From assembly GCF_003253745.1 (NCBI RefSeq), contig NZ_MZXV01000044.1, positions 1 through 37,810 on the forward strand: a DNA stretch of 37,810 nt, written 5' to 3'. Source of the stretch: Mesorhizobium kowhaii. Lineage in GTDB: Bacteria; Pseudomonadota; Alphaproteobacteria; Rhizobiales; Rhizobiaceae. The notes beneath the pieces are model-generated. The model saw only the letters and a program-made list of their open reading frames with translations, did not search any database and had not been told where the DNA came from. This document shows positions 17,345-26,093 of the stretch, one piece after another (positions within the stretch are counted from its first letter, which is position 1; every line of letters begins with the position of its first letter). Made by a program: the position numbers and the translations under genes.

Positions 17345-18667
17345 TTATTTGGCTGCGGAGGCGGCCTTGCGCACCTCGTCCATCACTTGCTCAGGCGTCA
17401 TCGAGCCACCCGCCAGCGCCTGCAGGCTGGACAGCCAGACAGCAGCGATGCGCGGTGGATTGGCCGTATCGAGCCAGGGCATCAGGAACGAAGCCGCATT
17501 GATCTCCTTGAGGCCGTCGACCACCGATACACTCATGTTCGATTCCGAGGCGCCGCCGATGGTGGCGCTCGGTTGACCATAGGGTGGCGCGGACAGGATC
17601 TGCGCGTTTTCCGTCGAGGTCACGAACTTCATGAAATCGATCGCCAGCGGGATGTTTTTCGACGCCGCGTTGATCATGTAGCCCTCTGGCGCGCCCTCGA
17701 TCGACTTGGGATCACCCTTGGCGCCATCGGGCACGGGCAGTTTGAAAAAGCCGAAATCGGCAGGCTTCAGCGCCGAGTCCGACGTGGCAGCCTGATCGAA
17801 CTCAATGATCTCCTGATAGTACATGGCTGACTGCGCGTTGGTGAAGGCCTGGAGAGCCGAGGCATAGGACGTGCCGTTGACGCCGGCGCCGTCGGTGCAG
17901 CGTTCGACAAGCTGGCTGAATTGGTTGAGCGCTGCGACATAGCCCGGATCGGTGTATTCAGCCGTGGCCGGATCGAAGTCGCGTTCCAGCGTTAGCTGCG
18001 CCACATTGTAGGCGAGCAACTGGCCCGCAAAGTGGATTGCCGGCCACGCTTCCTTGTTGCCCAGCGAGATCGGCGTCGCGCCGGATTTGCGAATGGCATC
18101 GCAGCTCGTCAGCAGTTCCTCGAAATTGGCTGGCGCCTTCAAGCCGAGCTTGGCGAAGATCTGCTTGTTGTAGCCCATGAACTTGGCATCCTGATAAAGC
18201 GGGATGCCGTAGAGCTTGCCATTGTACTCGAACGCTTTGACGGCCGCCGGAGAGAGCGTCTTGCCCCAGTCGGTATCGGGGCCGATGACCTTGCTCAGGT
18301 CGACGGCGCGATTGCCGCGGACGAAGTTGCCACCCCAGCTGCCCGTCCAGGAGAAGTAGACATCGGGCAGCGAGTTCGAAGCGACCAGCGTCTTCGTCTT
18401 ACCCTTCACGCTGTCGTCGCTTTCCTGGATGAGTTCGACCTTAACGCCCGGATGGAGCTTCTCGTATTCCTGCGCCAGATTGACGAAATAGGGCGACAGC
18501 TGCTGCAGCCCGAACTTGGTCAGGATCGACAGCGTGCCGCTATATTCGACCTTGGCGTTGGGATCGGCCGCGACAGCCGGCGAAGCAGCGGAACTGCCGT
18601 ACATCGACAGCCCCAATGATGATACCGCGGCCACTGTGACCGCCACGACTTGCAGCGAACGTTTCAT
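17345..18667 (-). CDS. Sugar-type ABC transporter substrate-binding protein (family 1)
   Basis: A 440-residue periplasmic binding protein. Residues 1-33 are a signal peptide (MKRSLQVVAVTVAAVSSLGLSMYG, ending near AVAA). The mature part opens with a strand like GTLSILTKFG and has the family stretch LAQEYEKLHPGVKVELIQ (about 65-82), then PLYQDAKFMGYNKQIFAKLGL near the middle and a C-terminal helix (MTPEQVMDEVRKAA). It is the second gene of the operon, 29 nt after the deglycase stop. By context it binds a fructosyl-amino acid or similar glycated amine. That is inference: the family also covers maltose, glycerol-phosphate and other sugar ligands. Confidence 0.9.
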   Translation of the reverse strand: MKRSLQVVAVTVAAVSSLGLSMYGSSAASPAVAADPNAKVEYSGTLSILTKFGLQQLSPYFVNLAQEYEKLHPGVKVELIQESDDSVKGKTKTLVASNSLPDVYFSWTGSWGGNFVRGNRAVDLSKVIGPDTDWGKTLSPAAVKAFEYNGKLYGIPLYQDAKFMGYNKQIFAKLGLKAPANFEELLTSCDAIRKSGATPISLGNKEAWPAIHFAGQLLAYNVAQLTLERDFDPATAEYTDPGYVAALNQFSQLVERCTDGAGVNGTSYASALQAFTNAQSAMYYQEIIEFDQAATSDSALKPADFGFFKLPVPDGAKGDPKSIEGAPEGYMINAASKNIPLAIDFMKFVTSTENAQILSAPPYGQPSATIGGASESNMSVSVVDGLKEINAASFLMPWLDTANPPRIAAVWLSSLQALAGGSMTPEQVMDEVRKAASAAK

Positions 18668-18696
18668 AAGCAGCTCCTTCAGAGGTTGAGAGGGGA

Positions 18697-19710
18697 TCAG
18701 TATTCAACGCGTTTGTAGTAGCGACGGGTCGTCAGCGGGTGGTTGCGCAGCACCTCGAGATGCGCGCTCAGCCGCTCGAGCAAGGTCGCGAGCAGGACCG
18801 GCGAGATCATGCCGCGCACCTGCTGGGAGATGCCCGGCAATTTAACCGAGGCGGCATCCAGTGTGCGGACGCGGTCGGTGTAGCGCCTGGCGAAGTTCTC
18901 GACCCGATCGGCCAAGGGCCGAAGGGCGTCCTCGCCCTTGAACACGAAGACGCTGACGCCCGGCTCGACCAGCTCGAGCGTGCCGTGGAAGAAGTCCGCG
19001 GCGTGCACCGGGCGGGTACGGATCCACTGCATCTCTTCGAGGATGCACATGCCGTAATAGTTCGCCTCCGGCCACACCGAGCCGGCGCCGGTGAAGATGT
19101 GATAGGTCTCGTCCTTGATGGTCGCGGCCAGTTCGGCGGCCTTGTCTTCGAAGGCGGCTTTCGCATCGGCGAGCAGGCCGGGCAGCAGCTGGAGTTCGGC
19201 GACAGCCGCGTCGAAGCCGTCATATTCGCCGCGCTCGGCCAGCAGCGCCAGGACGATCAGCAGCGTCTGCAGGTAGAACGATTCCGAGGAGGTGTCGTCC
19301 TCGGCGAAGTTCGTGAAATTGTGGTCGGCTTCCTGCGCGATCGGCGTGTCCGAGTGGCCGGTGAGCGAGACGGTGCGCACGCCTCGCTTCTTCAGGAAAG
19401 CCATGAGCTCGACGCCCTCCTTTGTCGTGCCCGACAGCGAGGGAATGACGACCACGGCCTTGTTGTCGAGACCGGCCGGCGGATCGAGAACGACCTGGGC
19501 CGGATATGCAGCGCTCACCGGGAAGGTGGAGTAGCGATGCGCCAGCTCGATCGCGGGTAGGGTCAGAAGCTGCACGCCGCCGGTACCCATGAAAAACAGT
19601 CGCTCGACGCCTTCCGCAAGCAGCGTGCGCATGAGCGAGCGTGCCTCGCCGGCGATGGAAACGGCACCGCTCTGGATCTTTATGAAGCGGTCCTTATCAA
19701 AGTTCAGCAT
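18697..19710 (-). CDS. frlB: Fructosamine-6-phosphate deglycase, SIS domain (FrlB/FraB-like)
   Basis: A 337-residue double-SIS protein expected to split a 6-phosphofructosyl-amino acid into glucose 6-phosphate and the free amino acid. The first SIS domain (residues about 25-165) has FFMGTGGVQ and the sugar-phosphate loop SLSGTTKEG (91-99). In the second, LEEMQW (224-229) and FFHGTLELVEPG (240-251) align with the FrlB segment around RHGPLEIVEPG. Glu226 and His242 are 16 apart, the same spacing I recall for the catalytic pair Glu214/His230 of Salmonella FraB. The C-terminus RRYYKRVEY resembles FrlB's RRYYGGLVEY. ATG 19710 has a strong ribosome binding site (GAGGAAGA). It is the first gene of the operon, behind the 22-bp palindrome. 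Confidence 0.87.
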   Translation of the reverse strand: MLNFDKDRFIKIQSGAVSIAGEARSLMRTLLAEGVERLFFMGTGGVQLLTLPAIELAHRYSTFPVSAAYPAQVVLDPPAGLDNKAVVVIPSLSGTTKEGVELMAFLKKRGVRTVSLTGHSDTPIAQEADHNFTNFAEDDTSSESFYLQTLLIVLALLAERGEYDGFDAAVAELQLLPGLLADAKAAFEDKAAELAATIKDETYHIFTGAGSVWPEANYYGMCILEEMQWIRTRPVHAADFFHGTLELVEPGVSVFVFKGEDALRPLADRVENFARRYTDRVRTLDAASVKLPGISQQVRGMISPVLLATLLERLSAHLEVLRNHPLTTRRYYKRVEY

Positions 19711-19798
19711 GTAGTTCTTCCTCGTACTTCGGATGCGGCAGAGCGTCTGCCTTGGCGCAAGCGTCGATGCGCCGTCTAACCAGTCTTCGATCAATACG

Positions 19799-19820
19799 GA
19801 TGTGAGATCGATCTCACATC
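19799..19820. promoter_or_regulatory. 22-bp perfect palindromic operator
   Basis: Two 11-bp halves (GATGTGAGATC and its exact complement) meet at a central CG. It lies 89 bp before the deglycase ATG and 81 bp after the LacI stop, the position of an operator for the operon. The TGTGA/TCACA arms recall CRP sites, but the spacer is 8 bp rather than 6, so a LacI-type operator is more likely. Confidence 0.75.
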
Positions 19821-19900
19821 GCGATAATGGGCACGAATTTTCGCGGCTGGCAAGTCCCCTCGCGATGAAATTTGTCGAAACTGGAAGATTCTGGTCCCGG

Positions 19901-20923
19901 TCAGCGCCCGTGGAGCTGTGCGACCGAGCCACGGACAATCAGGCGCGTCGGGAACCGGATATGACGCGGCGCGATCTTCTTGCCGGCTAACCGTTCAAGC
20001 AGAAACCTGGCGGCGAGCGGACCGATCTCGGAGATCGGCTGGGCCACGACCGTGATCTGCGGATCGGTGAAGGTGGCGAGATTGAAGTCGTCGAAGCCGA
20101 CCAGCGACACGTCGTGCGGGATCGAAAGCCCCATTGAGCGCAGGCCGAGAAGCGCGCCCTGGGTCATCAGGCTGTCCACCGTGAACAGGGCGGTCGGGCG
20201 GTTGCGGCGGCTGAACAGGCGGATGGTAGCGTCGACAGCATGCTCGACTGTCGAACGCGCGACGCCGATCAGCGATTCGTCGAGCGCTATGCCATGCGAC
20301 TGCAATGAATTCTGATAGCCTGCGAGGCGTTCCTGCGCGGTGAAGATGCGTGAGTCATCGCGCAACAGGCCGATACGGTCGTGTCCATTGGAAACGAGGT
20401 AATCCACCGCTTCGCGCGCGCCGCCTTCGTTGTCGACGACGACGCTATCGCATTGCAGTTCCTTTACGACGCGATCGATCAGCACGACCGGTGCGCCTTC
20501 GTGCGCCAGCTGCACGATGTGCTGGTTATCGGTCGCCGATGTCGGCGCCAGAATGAAGCCGCGGATGCTCAGCGAGCGCAGGCTCTCCAGCAACTCCTTT
20601 TCCTGCTCGACGTTCTCTTCGCTGCTGGCGATCAGAAGATTGTGGCGGTGCTTGCGCAGCTCGACCTCTATGTCGTGCGCGATTCGGGCGAAGAACGGAT
20701 TCTGGATGTCGCCGGGCACGAAGCCTACGATCGGCAACTGTCCGCTGCGCAGCGCCTGCGCGACGAGGTTGGCCCGATAGCCCAGCCTTTCGGCTGCTTC
20801 AAGCACGCGGAGCGCTGTCTCGTCGCCAACGTAACCATAGCTGTTCAGCGCCCGCGCGGCCGTGGCGCGCGACACCTTAGCCGCTGCGGCAACGTCTTTT
20901 AGTGTGATTCCTTTCTGCGTCAC
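19901..20923 (-). CDS. LacI-family regulator of the Amadori operon
   Basis: A 340-residue regulator with a helix-turn-helix at residues 5-30 (GITLKDVAAAAKVSRATAARALNS), the hinge region around RANLVAQALRSGQ and a sensor domain of the periplasmic-binding fold (VGFVPGDIQNPFF near 67; VDSLMTQGALLGL; VGFDDFNLATFTDPQITVV). It reads in the same direction as the deglycase operon, with the 22-bp palindrome in the 190-bp gap, so it most likely represses the operon from that site and is released by the substrate or a phosphorylated intermediate. Its helix-turn-helix is close in wording to that of the other LacI protein in the window (SKATAARVL versus SRATAARAL), yet the two putative operators differ. 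Confidence 0.9.
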   Translation of the reverse strand: MTQKGITLKDVAAAAKVSRATAARALNSYGYVGDETALRVLEAAERLGYRANLVAQALRSGQLPIVGFVPGDIQNPFFARIAHDIEVELRKHRHNLLIASSEENVEQEKELLESLRSLSIRGFILAPTSATDNQHIVQLAHEGAPVVLIDRVVKELQCDSVVVDNEGGAREAVDYLVSNGHDRIGLLRDDSRIFTAQERLAGYQNSLQSHGIALDESLIGVARSTVEHAVDATIRLFSRRNRPTALFTVDSLMTQGALLGLRSMGLSIPHDVSLVGFDDFNLATFTDPQITVVAQPISEIGPLAARFLLERLAGKKIAPRHIRFPTRLIVRGSVAQLHGR

Positions 20924-21185
20924 GGGTAACTGTCCTTCTGCGGCTTGGACATTGCGTCAGATCGCCATTCTCGGCTCGGCGTTGCAGCCACCGTTGTGCC
21001 GCATATCCGCGCGTTCTCAAACTGCCAACACTTGCTTGTGCGCGTTCTTTCCATAAGTGCCTCGTCGCCGATTTGGAAAGAGGCGCCAGATCTGCATAGA
21101 CCGTCCTTCCTGCGAAAACAGTTAGGCCTTCAGTTTTGGCCGTGCAGCTAAACGTCCGCTTTTGAGATTTGTCACGAAGGTCCGG

Positions 21186-22049
21186 TTATGTGAAGGGCTT
21201 CGGATGCCGGCCCAAGCGAAAGCCTCTCCTTCGGCACGGGGCCGGCGTCGGAAAGCCTCCAGGGAAAGAAACCGCGGGATACCGCTCCGGCGATGATCGG
21301 TTTTGTGGGATGCTATGGGGATTTGTTGGCGGCGTCGGTGTTGGGCGGCAATGCAATCGGCGCGCGCGGCGATAGTTGTTCGTTCCGCAGCCGGCAAAAC
21401 GTTGGTTCTGCCGCTGACGATGGTCGATATGCCGTGGGCGGGCCATGCCACCGGGTGCGCGCAGCATGACTGAGGCGCACGCGCCGGGGGTGATCGGATC
21501 GGCGCGGCAGGAACGGCAGCGACCGGGCGCGAACGGTGCGGTGGCGATCATGAGGTGTCGATCCAGATGGTTCCGCGAGACCAGGTGCGGTGTCTCGCCA
21601 CGGGCGAAGAACTCGAAGGTGGTCATGCGCCCACCGCAGCATCGGCAGCGGGGCGCGTCGGCTGATGGTTCATCTTCGCCCTCGGCTTTGCTGGCTTCTC
21701 TTTGCACTTCCGGCTCGCTGATGAGGGCGCGCAGGTTGGCGATGTTGGCGGCGCGCACGGCGCTGGCGAACATGCCGTAGTGGCGGATGCGATGGAAGCC
21801 GTCGGGCAGGACGTGGAGCAGGAAGCGCCGGATGAATTCGCCCACCGCCAGGGTCATGGACTTGATGAAGGCCTGGCCGGGCGCCTTGCCCCTGGCGCGA
21901 TAGTCCTTCCAGCGGAAGGTGACGCCGTTGTCGTCGAGGCTGACGAGCCGGCTGTTTGAGATGGCGACGCGATGGGTGTAGCGGGACAGATAGGCGAGCA
22001 CCGCCTCGGGCCCGGCGAAGGGGCGCTTAGCATAGACCACCCATTCGGC
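21186..22049 (-). pseudogene. IS91-family transposase, 5'-truncated
   Basis: The C-terminal two thirds of a rolling-circle (HUH/Y2-type) IS91 transposase. The frame opens at WVVYAKRPFAGPEAVLAYLS followed by RYTHRVAISN, the most conserved segment with the catalytic Tyr region. It continues through KDYRARGK and HVLPDGFHRIRHYGMFA, then a CRCCGG zinc-ribbon remnant and a basic tail. Intact members have about 380-400 residues and an N-terminal zinc finger. Here an in-frame TAG at 22050 cuts the frame, and the upstream DNA encodes something else. It cannot transpose by itself. IS91 elements can move flanking DNA by one-ended transposition, which may explain the nearby gene fragments. Confidence 0.85.
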
Positions 22050-22200
22050 CTAGATCGCGGCTCGATTCATGATGTATCTTCTCGGCCTGTTCACGCGCGT
22101 GATCTTCGCGGGCCGCTTGGCGCGCGAGAGCGCTTGCAAGGCGCAGAAACGCCCTGTCGGGCACCTGGCGCAAGACCCGTTTGTGGGATTTCACCACCAT
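22027..22200 (-). CDS. Small helical hypothetical protein, 3' end fused into the IS91 remnant
   Basis: An ATG at 22200 opens a 57-codon frame whose first 50 codons look coding: MVVKSHKRVLRQVPDRAFLR, then LASALARQAAREDHAREQAE, an Arg/Glu/Ala-rich amphipathic helix. The last residues (GRMGGLC) are encoded by transposase DNA in another frame, so the original C-terminus was replaced when the IS91 piece arrived. I recall similar short frames next to site-specific recombinase genes but cannot verify that. Function unknown. Confidence 0.4.
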   Translation of the reverse strand: MVVKSHKRVLRQVPDRAFLRLASALARQAAREDHAREQAEKIHHESSRDLGRMGGLC

Positions 22201-22559
22201 TACGGGTGGCGCTCGCTACGGGTCAAGAATAGCGTGGGCCTCGGAACGTCTAAACTCCTCCGCAAACGCGGAAGGCCATGCCACACAGATTGTAACAGAA
22301 AGGTTTGCAACGGGCCCCTCTTCCTTCGACTTTTCCCGACGACCGGAGAGTCATAGAATGAATCCACGTGTAGACAGGCCCAAAGATGTATGTCGCGGGC
22401 CAGAACGCTGCGTTCCGCAAACTCCGAAGAAATCTGCGCATATCATTCCGGCAGCAAAGAATGTCCTCTTGTGCAGTTTCAAATTGGCAAAATGCTAAGA
22501 TGAGACGGCCCGCAGTTTCCACTGTGGGCCGTCTCTGCCAGATCAGTTGGCCTGTTAGT
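22201..22559. other. Intergenic with porin terminator
   Basis: No coding signal beyond shadow frames. The region holds the minus-strand hairpin at 22502-22535 that once ended the porin transcript. Confidence 0.4.
22502..22535 (-). terminator. Intrinsic-type terminator of the truncated porin gene
   Basis: A near-perfect 15-bp stem (GAGACGGCCC arms at both ends) closes over a 4-nt loop (TTCC on the plus strand). On the minus strand it is followed by ATCTTAGCATTTT. It lies 25 bp beyond the porin stop. Confidence 0.65.
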
Positions 22560-22768
22560 CTAGAACGAGCGCTGTAAGCGGAGGATACCGCCGACGCTGT
22601 TCGTCTTGTCGGCGTTGGTCCAGTTGCGGTTGGCATCGGTCAAGCTGCCAAACTTTCCGTCGTGATCGTAGTCAACTTCGCCCGTGACCATGAAGCCGGG
22701 AACGATGTCGTAAGCGACGTTCGCCGCAACGCCATAGTCATGCCCAGCACCGTAGGAAATATCGCAGG
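22560..22768 (-). pseudogene. Rhizobial porin, C-terminal fragment
   Basis: The last 68 codons of an outer-membrane porin of the alphaproteobacterial Porin_2 type: DISYGAGHDYGVAANVAYDI, VPGFMVTGEVDYDHDGKFG, and the final strand GGILRLQRSF with the terminal Phe needed for barrel insertion. The remaining roughly 300 residues, including the signal peptide, are absent. Similarity stops abruptly near 22768. The intact terminator is still attached, so this is the tail of a gene cut by a rearrangement. Confidence 0.8.
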
Positions 22769-23017
22769 GTTTGCGAATGTGGGGAAAGGCGGTAGCGCTC
22801 TCCTGACTCGCCCCCCGGTGGCGAACGAACGCGCGCTAGATCAAGCTAGGCCACGTCTCAAAATCCCTGACGACGGACATGGAGGATCACGTCAAAAGGC
22901 AGATCATGGCGCCGCGGCTCCATGGACAAACCCTGTCCTCGCATTCTACTAAAGCGGTCGCGGGCACGCACCACATGAGTCGGACGCGGGCCGCGGGTTC
23001 AGTCCAAAGGGAAGAGC

Positions 23018-23431
23018 ATGCGCATTCGGTCGATGATGATGGGGGCAGCCGCCTTGGTGGCGGTTGGGACGTTCGCTGTGCACGCGCAGGCCGAAGGGTT
23101 CGAAAACATCGTGCTGTCCGCAAGCAAGGACGCGAAAGAGACTCAGGTGACATTTGCGCCGGATACGGCCAAGATCTTCCTCTCCGCCGACCTGACCGAC
23201 GCGGTGGCCTCGGGATCGAAGCTAACCGTGAGCTGGATTTCGGTGGATTCGGGCGGTGTAGCGCCGGCGAACTACAAGATCGACGAGGTCAGCTTCGAAA
23301 TCGGCAAGATCGAAAACCATGTCGACTCCTCGATGACCAAGCCGGATGCCGGCTGGCCGGTCGGCGCCTATCAGGTGCAGATCGCGGTTGACGGCACGAT
23401 GAAGGAAGCGGTCGACTTTTCCGTGAAGTGA
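23018..23431 (+). CDS. Exported hypothetical protein
   Basis: A 137-residue product from ATG 23018, which has a strong ribosome binding site (AAGGGAAGAG). Residues 1-25 are a signal peptide (MRIRSMMMGAAALVAVGTFA, ending HAQA). The mature domain is a beta-rich module with alternating strands (VTFAPDTAKIFLSADL, SKLTVSWISVD, YKIDEVSFEIGK, GAYQVQIAVDG), resembling an immunoglobulin-like or extracellular adhesion/ligand-binding fold. It has no cysteine, so no disulfide. No partner gene is near; two small hairpins follow. It is one of the few intact genes in the fragment-rich region. The function is unknown. Confidence 0.75.
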   Translation: MRIRSMMMGAAALVAVGTFAVHAQAEGFENIVLSASKDAKETQVTFAPDTAKIFLSADLTDAVASGSKLTVSWISVDSGGVAPANYKIDEVSFEIGKIENHVDSSMTKPDAGWPVGAYQVQIAVDGTMKEAVDFSVK

Positions 23432-23447
23432 CCGGCGCGCGCAGGTG

Positions 23448-23512
23448 GCCCTACTCCTCGAGTAGGGCATGATGCCGGCTGCCTGCATTCGGCATTCCCT
23501 ACAACAGGGAAT
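23448..23512. terminator. Two hairpins after the exported protein gene
   Basis: A 9-bp perfect stem (GCCCTACTC at 23448-23456 with 23460-23468, 3-nt loop) and a 7-bp stem (ATTCCCT at 23494-23500 with 23506-23512, 5-nt loop) lie between convergent coding regions. Neither has a T run, so terminator function is only likely from position. Confidence 0.45.
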
Positions 23513-23523
23513 AGGCCCGCCGC

Positions 23524-23835
23524 TCAACTCGCCGGGCGAAATGGCTTTGCAAGCGAGGCCGGGAAATGGAGCGCAAGACTCTGGCGGTCTCGAGAGATCA
23601 GCACCAGGACGATGATGGTGGCCAGATAAGGAAGGGCTGACAGCAGTTCGGACGGCACTTCAAGTCCGAGCGCTTGTCCCTGAAGCTGGAGGATCGTCAT
23701 ACCGCCGAACAGCCATGCGCCAAGCAGGATGCGTAGCGGGCGCCAGGTGGCGGACACCACCAGCGCCAGTGCGATCCAGCCCTTGCCTGCAAGTTTATCG
23801 AGGCTACTCGGGTTCAAGGTGAAAAAAAACGGCAA
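23524..23835 (-). pseudogene. Nucleoside/simple-sugar ABC permease, C-terminal fragment
   Basis: The last 85 or so residues of a BmpA-associated permease of the YufQ type: AGKGWIALALVVSATWRPLR, LLGAWLFGGMTILQLQGQAL and SALPYLATIIVLVLISRDR, the last two membrane segments of a protein usually about 300 residues long. The segment before AGKG (MPFFFTLNPSSLDKL) is unlike the family, so the junction lies near 23790. No start is credible. Companion genes (binding protein, ATPase, second permease) are absent. Confidence 0.7.
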
Positions 23836-24048
23836 GCGGCACCATCAGGAGCGCAAACAGATACTGAGGGCGCAAAAGAACGCCTACGCCGCCGCTTCCG
23901 GAGGCCTTTTCGCCAGCGGTCAGCTTAGTCCGCGCCTATATTCTGTTGCTGGTGCGTGCCCACGCTGCAAACGAAATCGAACTGCGTTCCGGCTGCGTGG
24001 TATGCAAGCGTTTGCTTCCACACCTTGAACCGCCTTCCTTCGGACGGT

Positions 24049-24477
24049 TCAGCAAGCGTAGATCTGGAATGCCTGGCAAAGCTCTGCGACCGAGTGGCGG
24101 GCCGCCTGCTCCTGCTTGGTGCCCCGTTGCGTCCCGGCCGCGTCGAGCACGTCGGCTATGAGCTGTCCCACACGTGCAAACTCCCCTTCCCCAAAGCCGC
24201 GTGTCGTTGCCGCCGGCGTGCCCAGCCGGATGCCGGAGGTGACGGCGGGCGGCGCCGGGTCAAAGGGAATGCCGTTCTTGTTGCATGTCAGGCCGGCGCG
24301 GCCCAACGCCTCCTCGGCATCCTTACCGGACAGGCTCTTGCTGCGCTGATCGACCAGCAGCAGATGGGTGTCGGTTCCGCCCGAAACGATGTCGAAGCCA
24401 CGTTCGGCCAGGGTTGCGGCCAATGTTCTGTCATTCGCCACCACCTGCCGGGCGTAGTCCTTGAAGCAGAGCGCCGC
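24049..24477 (-). pseudogene. glyA: Serine hydroxymethyltransferase, C-terminal fragment
   Basis: About 143 codons matching the C-terminal domain of GlyA, the PLP enzyme that interconverts serine and glycine: FKDYARQVVANDRTLAATLA, GFDIVSGGTDTHLLLVD, NGIPFDPAPPAVTSGIRLGT and the terminal LCQAFQIYAC. The first two thirds of the enzyme, including the PLP lysine, are missing. At its upstream edge the similarity ends exactly at the stop codon of the next gene (24478-24480), so that gene's arrival may have cut it. It is dead; an essential full-length glyA must exist elsewhere. Confidence 0.85.
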
Positions 24478-24801
24478 CTAGACTTTTGGCTTCGCCTTTC
24501 TTACCTCCTCAACGGCGATGTTTAACGCCGTTTCAAAGGCGTGCCTTAAGTCAGCAATCTTGTCTTTCCTTAGCTCAGCGGTCTGTTTTGAAATAGGCGC
24601 AAGCTCCCAAATAAGCGCGTTCCCCGTCCCCAGAAGGTGAGCCAGAGCAGCATCCGTGGCCTCCGTCGTTTCCAAAAGATCCCGCGACTTCCCAATGTTC
24701 ATCTGCAAATGACGCGTGAGCCCTTTTACATTGCCCGCTCCCGCATTGATCGCCTCTCTGCGCAACTTATGCAGATACTCCACTGCTGCTCCGATTGGCA
24801 T
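24478..24801 (-). CDS. Helical hypothetical protein
   Basis: A 107-residue, all-helical, charged protein starting at ATG 24801, where AGGGAGGAACAA gives a very strong ribosome binding site. An open frame continues 16 codons upstream but lacks such a site. The product (MPIGAAVEYLHKLRREAINA at the start; Lys-rich EEVRKAKPKV at the end) has neither signal peptide nor membrane segment. No motif identifies it. It abuts the glyA fragment, possibly as part of the DNA that displaced the 5' end of glyA. It resembles small phage or plasmid accessory proteins in size and composition only. Confidence 0.6.
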   Translation of the reverse strand: MPIGAAVEYLHKLRREAINAGAGNVKGLTRHLQMNIGKSRDLLETTEATDAALAHLLGTGNALIWELAPISKQTAELRKDKIADLRHAFETALNIAVEEVRKAKPKV

Positions 24802-24976
24802 TTGTTCCTCCCTTGCTGTCGAATCGTCACTGATCATCGTACGCCTCATTCTGAAAGATGGCCGCGCGATATCGTGAGCTTGGCGACTTAGGCAAAACCA
24901 ACTAGCATTGGTGTCTCCCCCGCCGAACTATTGCCATTCGCCTTGACACTGTCAGGGCGGTTGAGCATCGGCCCTA

Positions 24977-25003
24977 GTAGGGTCTCCACACGTAGGGTCT
25001 CCA
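24977..25003. repeat. 12-bp tandem direct repeat
   Basis: GTAGGGTCTCCA occurs at 24977-24988 and 24992-25003 with a 3-bp spacer, about 30 bp before the tail sheath start. It may be a binding site or a recombination scar. Confidence 0.5.
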
Positions 25004-25033
25004 AAAGCGTCCAACGCCTTCCGGAGAACCTTG

Positions 25034-25690
25034 ATGGCAACAGCCCCTTTCAACTACTGCACTCGCTTCATCCAGGCGGGCAACGAGCCGCGCCCGATCG
25101 AGGTCGCGGACGTTTCGACCGTCTCCTGCGTGTTCGCTGCTTCCGGCGCGAGCAACACGATTTTCCCGCTGAATGAACCTGTCGCGTTCTTCACTCATGA
25201 GGCCGACAAGATCGCTGCCCTGGGCGCGACAGGCAAAGCTATCGACACTATCAACGCGGTCTGCGCCCAAGGCATCGAGGCGCGCTGCGTTTTCGTCCGC
25301 GTGGCAGACTCGACCAGGACCGATCCGGCCGAGAAGGCCACCAAGGAAATGACCAACATCATCGGCTCGGCCGCAAGCATGACGGGCGTTCACGCGCTTT
25401 CCTATGCGCGTGGACATGTCGGCATCGAGCCGCATATCATCGGCGGCGCACGGTCGGCCGGCCGCGTCAGCAACGGGAAGAATCCGCTGGCCGACGCGGT
25501 CGAGCAGATCTCCGAAAAGCTCAAGGCCTTCTCCATTTTCGACACGGGCGGTCCCAACAGCACCGCCAGCCTCGCCTATCGCGCCAACCTCTCCTCCAGG
25601 TTCAGCTATCTGGTCGACCCGCTACTTCGGGTGGTGTCGGGCGCCACGATTGTCGTCAAGCCGGCCGCTCCCTTCGCCGGCGTAATATCA
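25034..25690 (+). pseudogene. Phage tail sheath protein, N-terminal part
   Basis: ATG 25034 (GGAG upstream) opens a contractile-tail sheath protein: VSTVSCVFAASGASNTIFPL, EPVAFFTHEADKIAALG, NAVCAQGIEARCVFVRVAD, MTNIIGSAASMTGVHALSYA, with the ARGHVGIEPHIIGG and FSIFDTGGPN segments. About 215 residues fit a sheath; intact ones have 390-500 with a conserved C-terminal domain that joins the helical array. The sheath reading stops near VVKPAAPF and runs in frame into an unrelated oxidoreductase tail. No other phage structural gene is next to it, so a working tail is excluded. Confidence 0.7.
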
Positions 25691-26031
25691 GCGATGCACC
25701 TCTATCCGATTGACGGTGCGGTGAACCGCCGCAAGACGGACGCCCAAGCCTGGAAATATGCGCGATGCCCTCTGGTCGATGGTGATCGTCGGCGTGGGCT
25801 CCGATGCCGCGCAGGCGCCGGCGCTCAGGCAGTGGACGCGTGACTACTGGACGGGCGTGCATCCTTACAATCTCGCAGGCGCCCACCCCAATTTCATGAT
25901 GGACGACGAGGGCGAAGCGCGCCTTAAGGCGACATTCTGTGATAACTATCCGCGGCTCGCCGCCCTTAAGCGGAAATACGACCCCGCAGAACCTCTTCCG
26001 GGTCAATCACAATATCTCACCGGCGATGTAG
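25691..26031 (+). pseudogene. FAD-binding oxidoreductase with BBE domain, C-terminal fragment
   Basis: The tail of a berberine-bridge-enzyme-type oxidoreductase. AMHLYPIDGAVNRRKTDAQA starts in the sheath frame, RDALWSMVIVGVGSD and HPNFMMDDEGEARLKATFCD continue one base later, and NLFRVNHNI then completes the hallmark YDP-NLFR-N-N motif in a third frame, ending at TAG 26029. Two single-base insertions (near 25760 and near 25989) explain the shifts. The N-terminal FAD domain with its flavin attachment sites is missing. It is a decayed fragment whose 5' side was replaced by the phage sheath gene. Confidence 0.75.
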
Positions 26032-26093
26032 CGCGACGATCATCCACGCCTCGGAAACTCCTATTTAGGGCTTATTGGATTTTGAAGGCGCGG

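Noticed and set aside
19799..19820. CRP binding site
   Set aside because: The arms TGTGA and TCACA are right, but the spacer is 8 bp instead of 6 and a LacI gene is adjacent, so a LacI operator is preferred.
24977..25003. Start of a CRISPR-like array
   Set aside because: Only two 12-bp copies with a 3-bp spacer. No further repeats and no cas gene.
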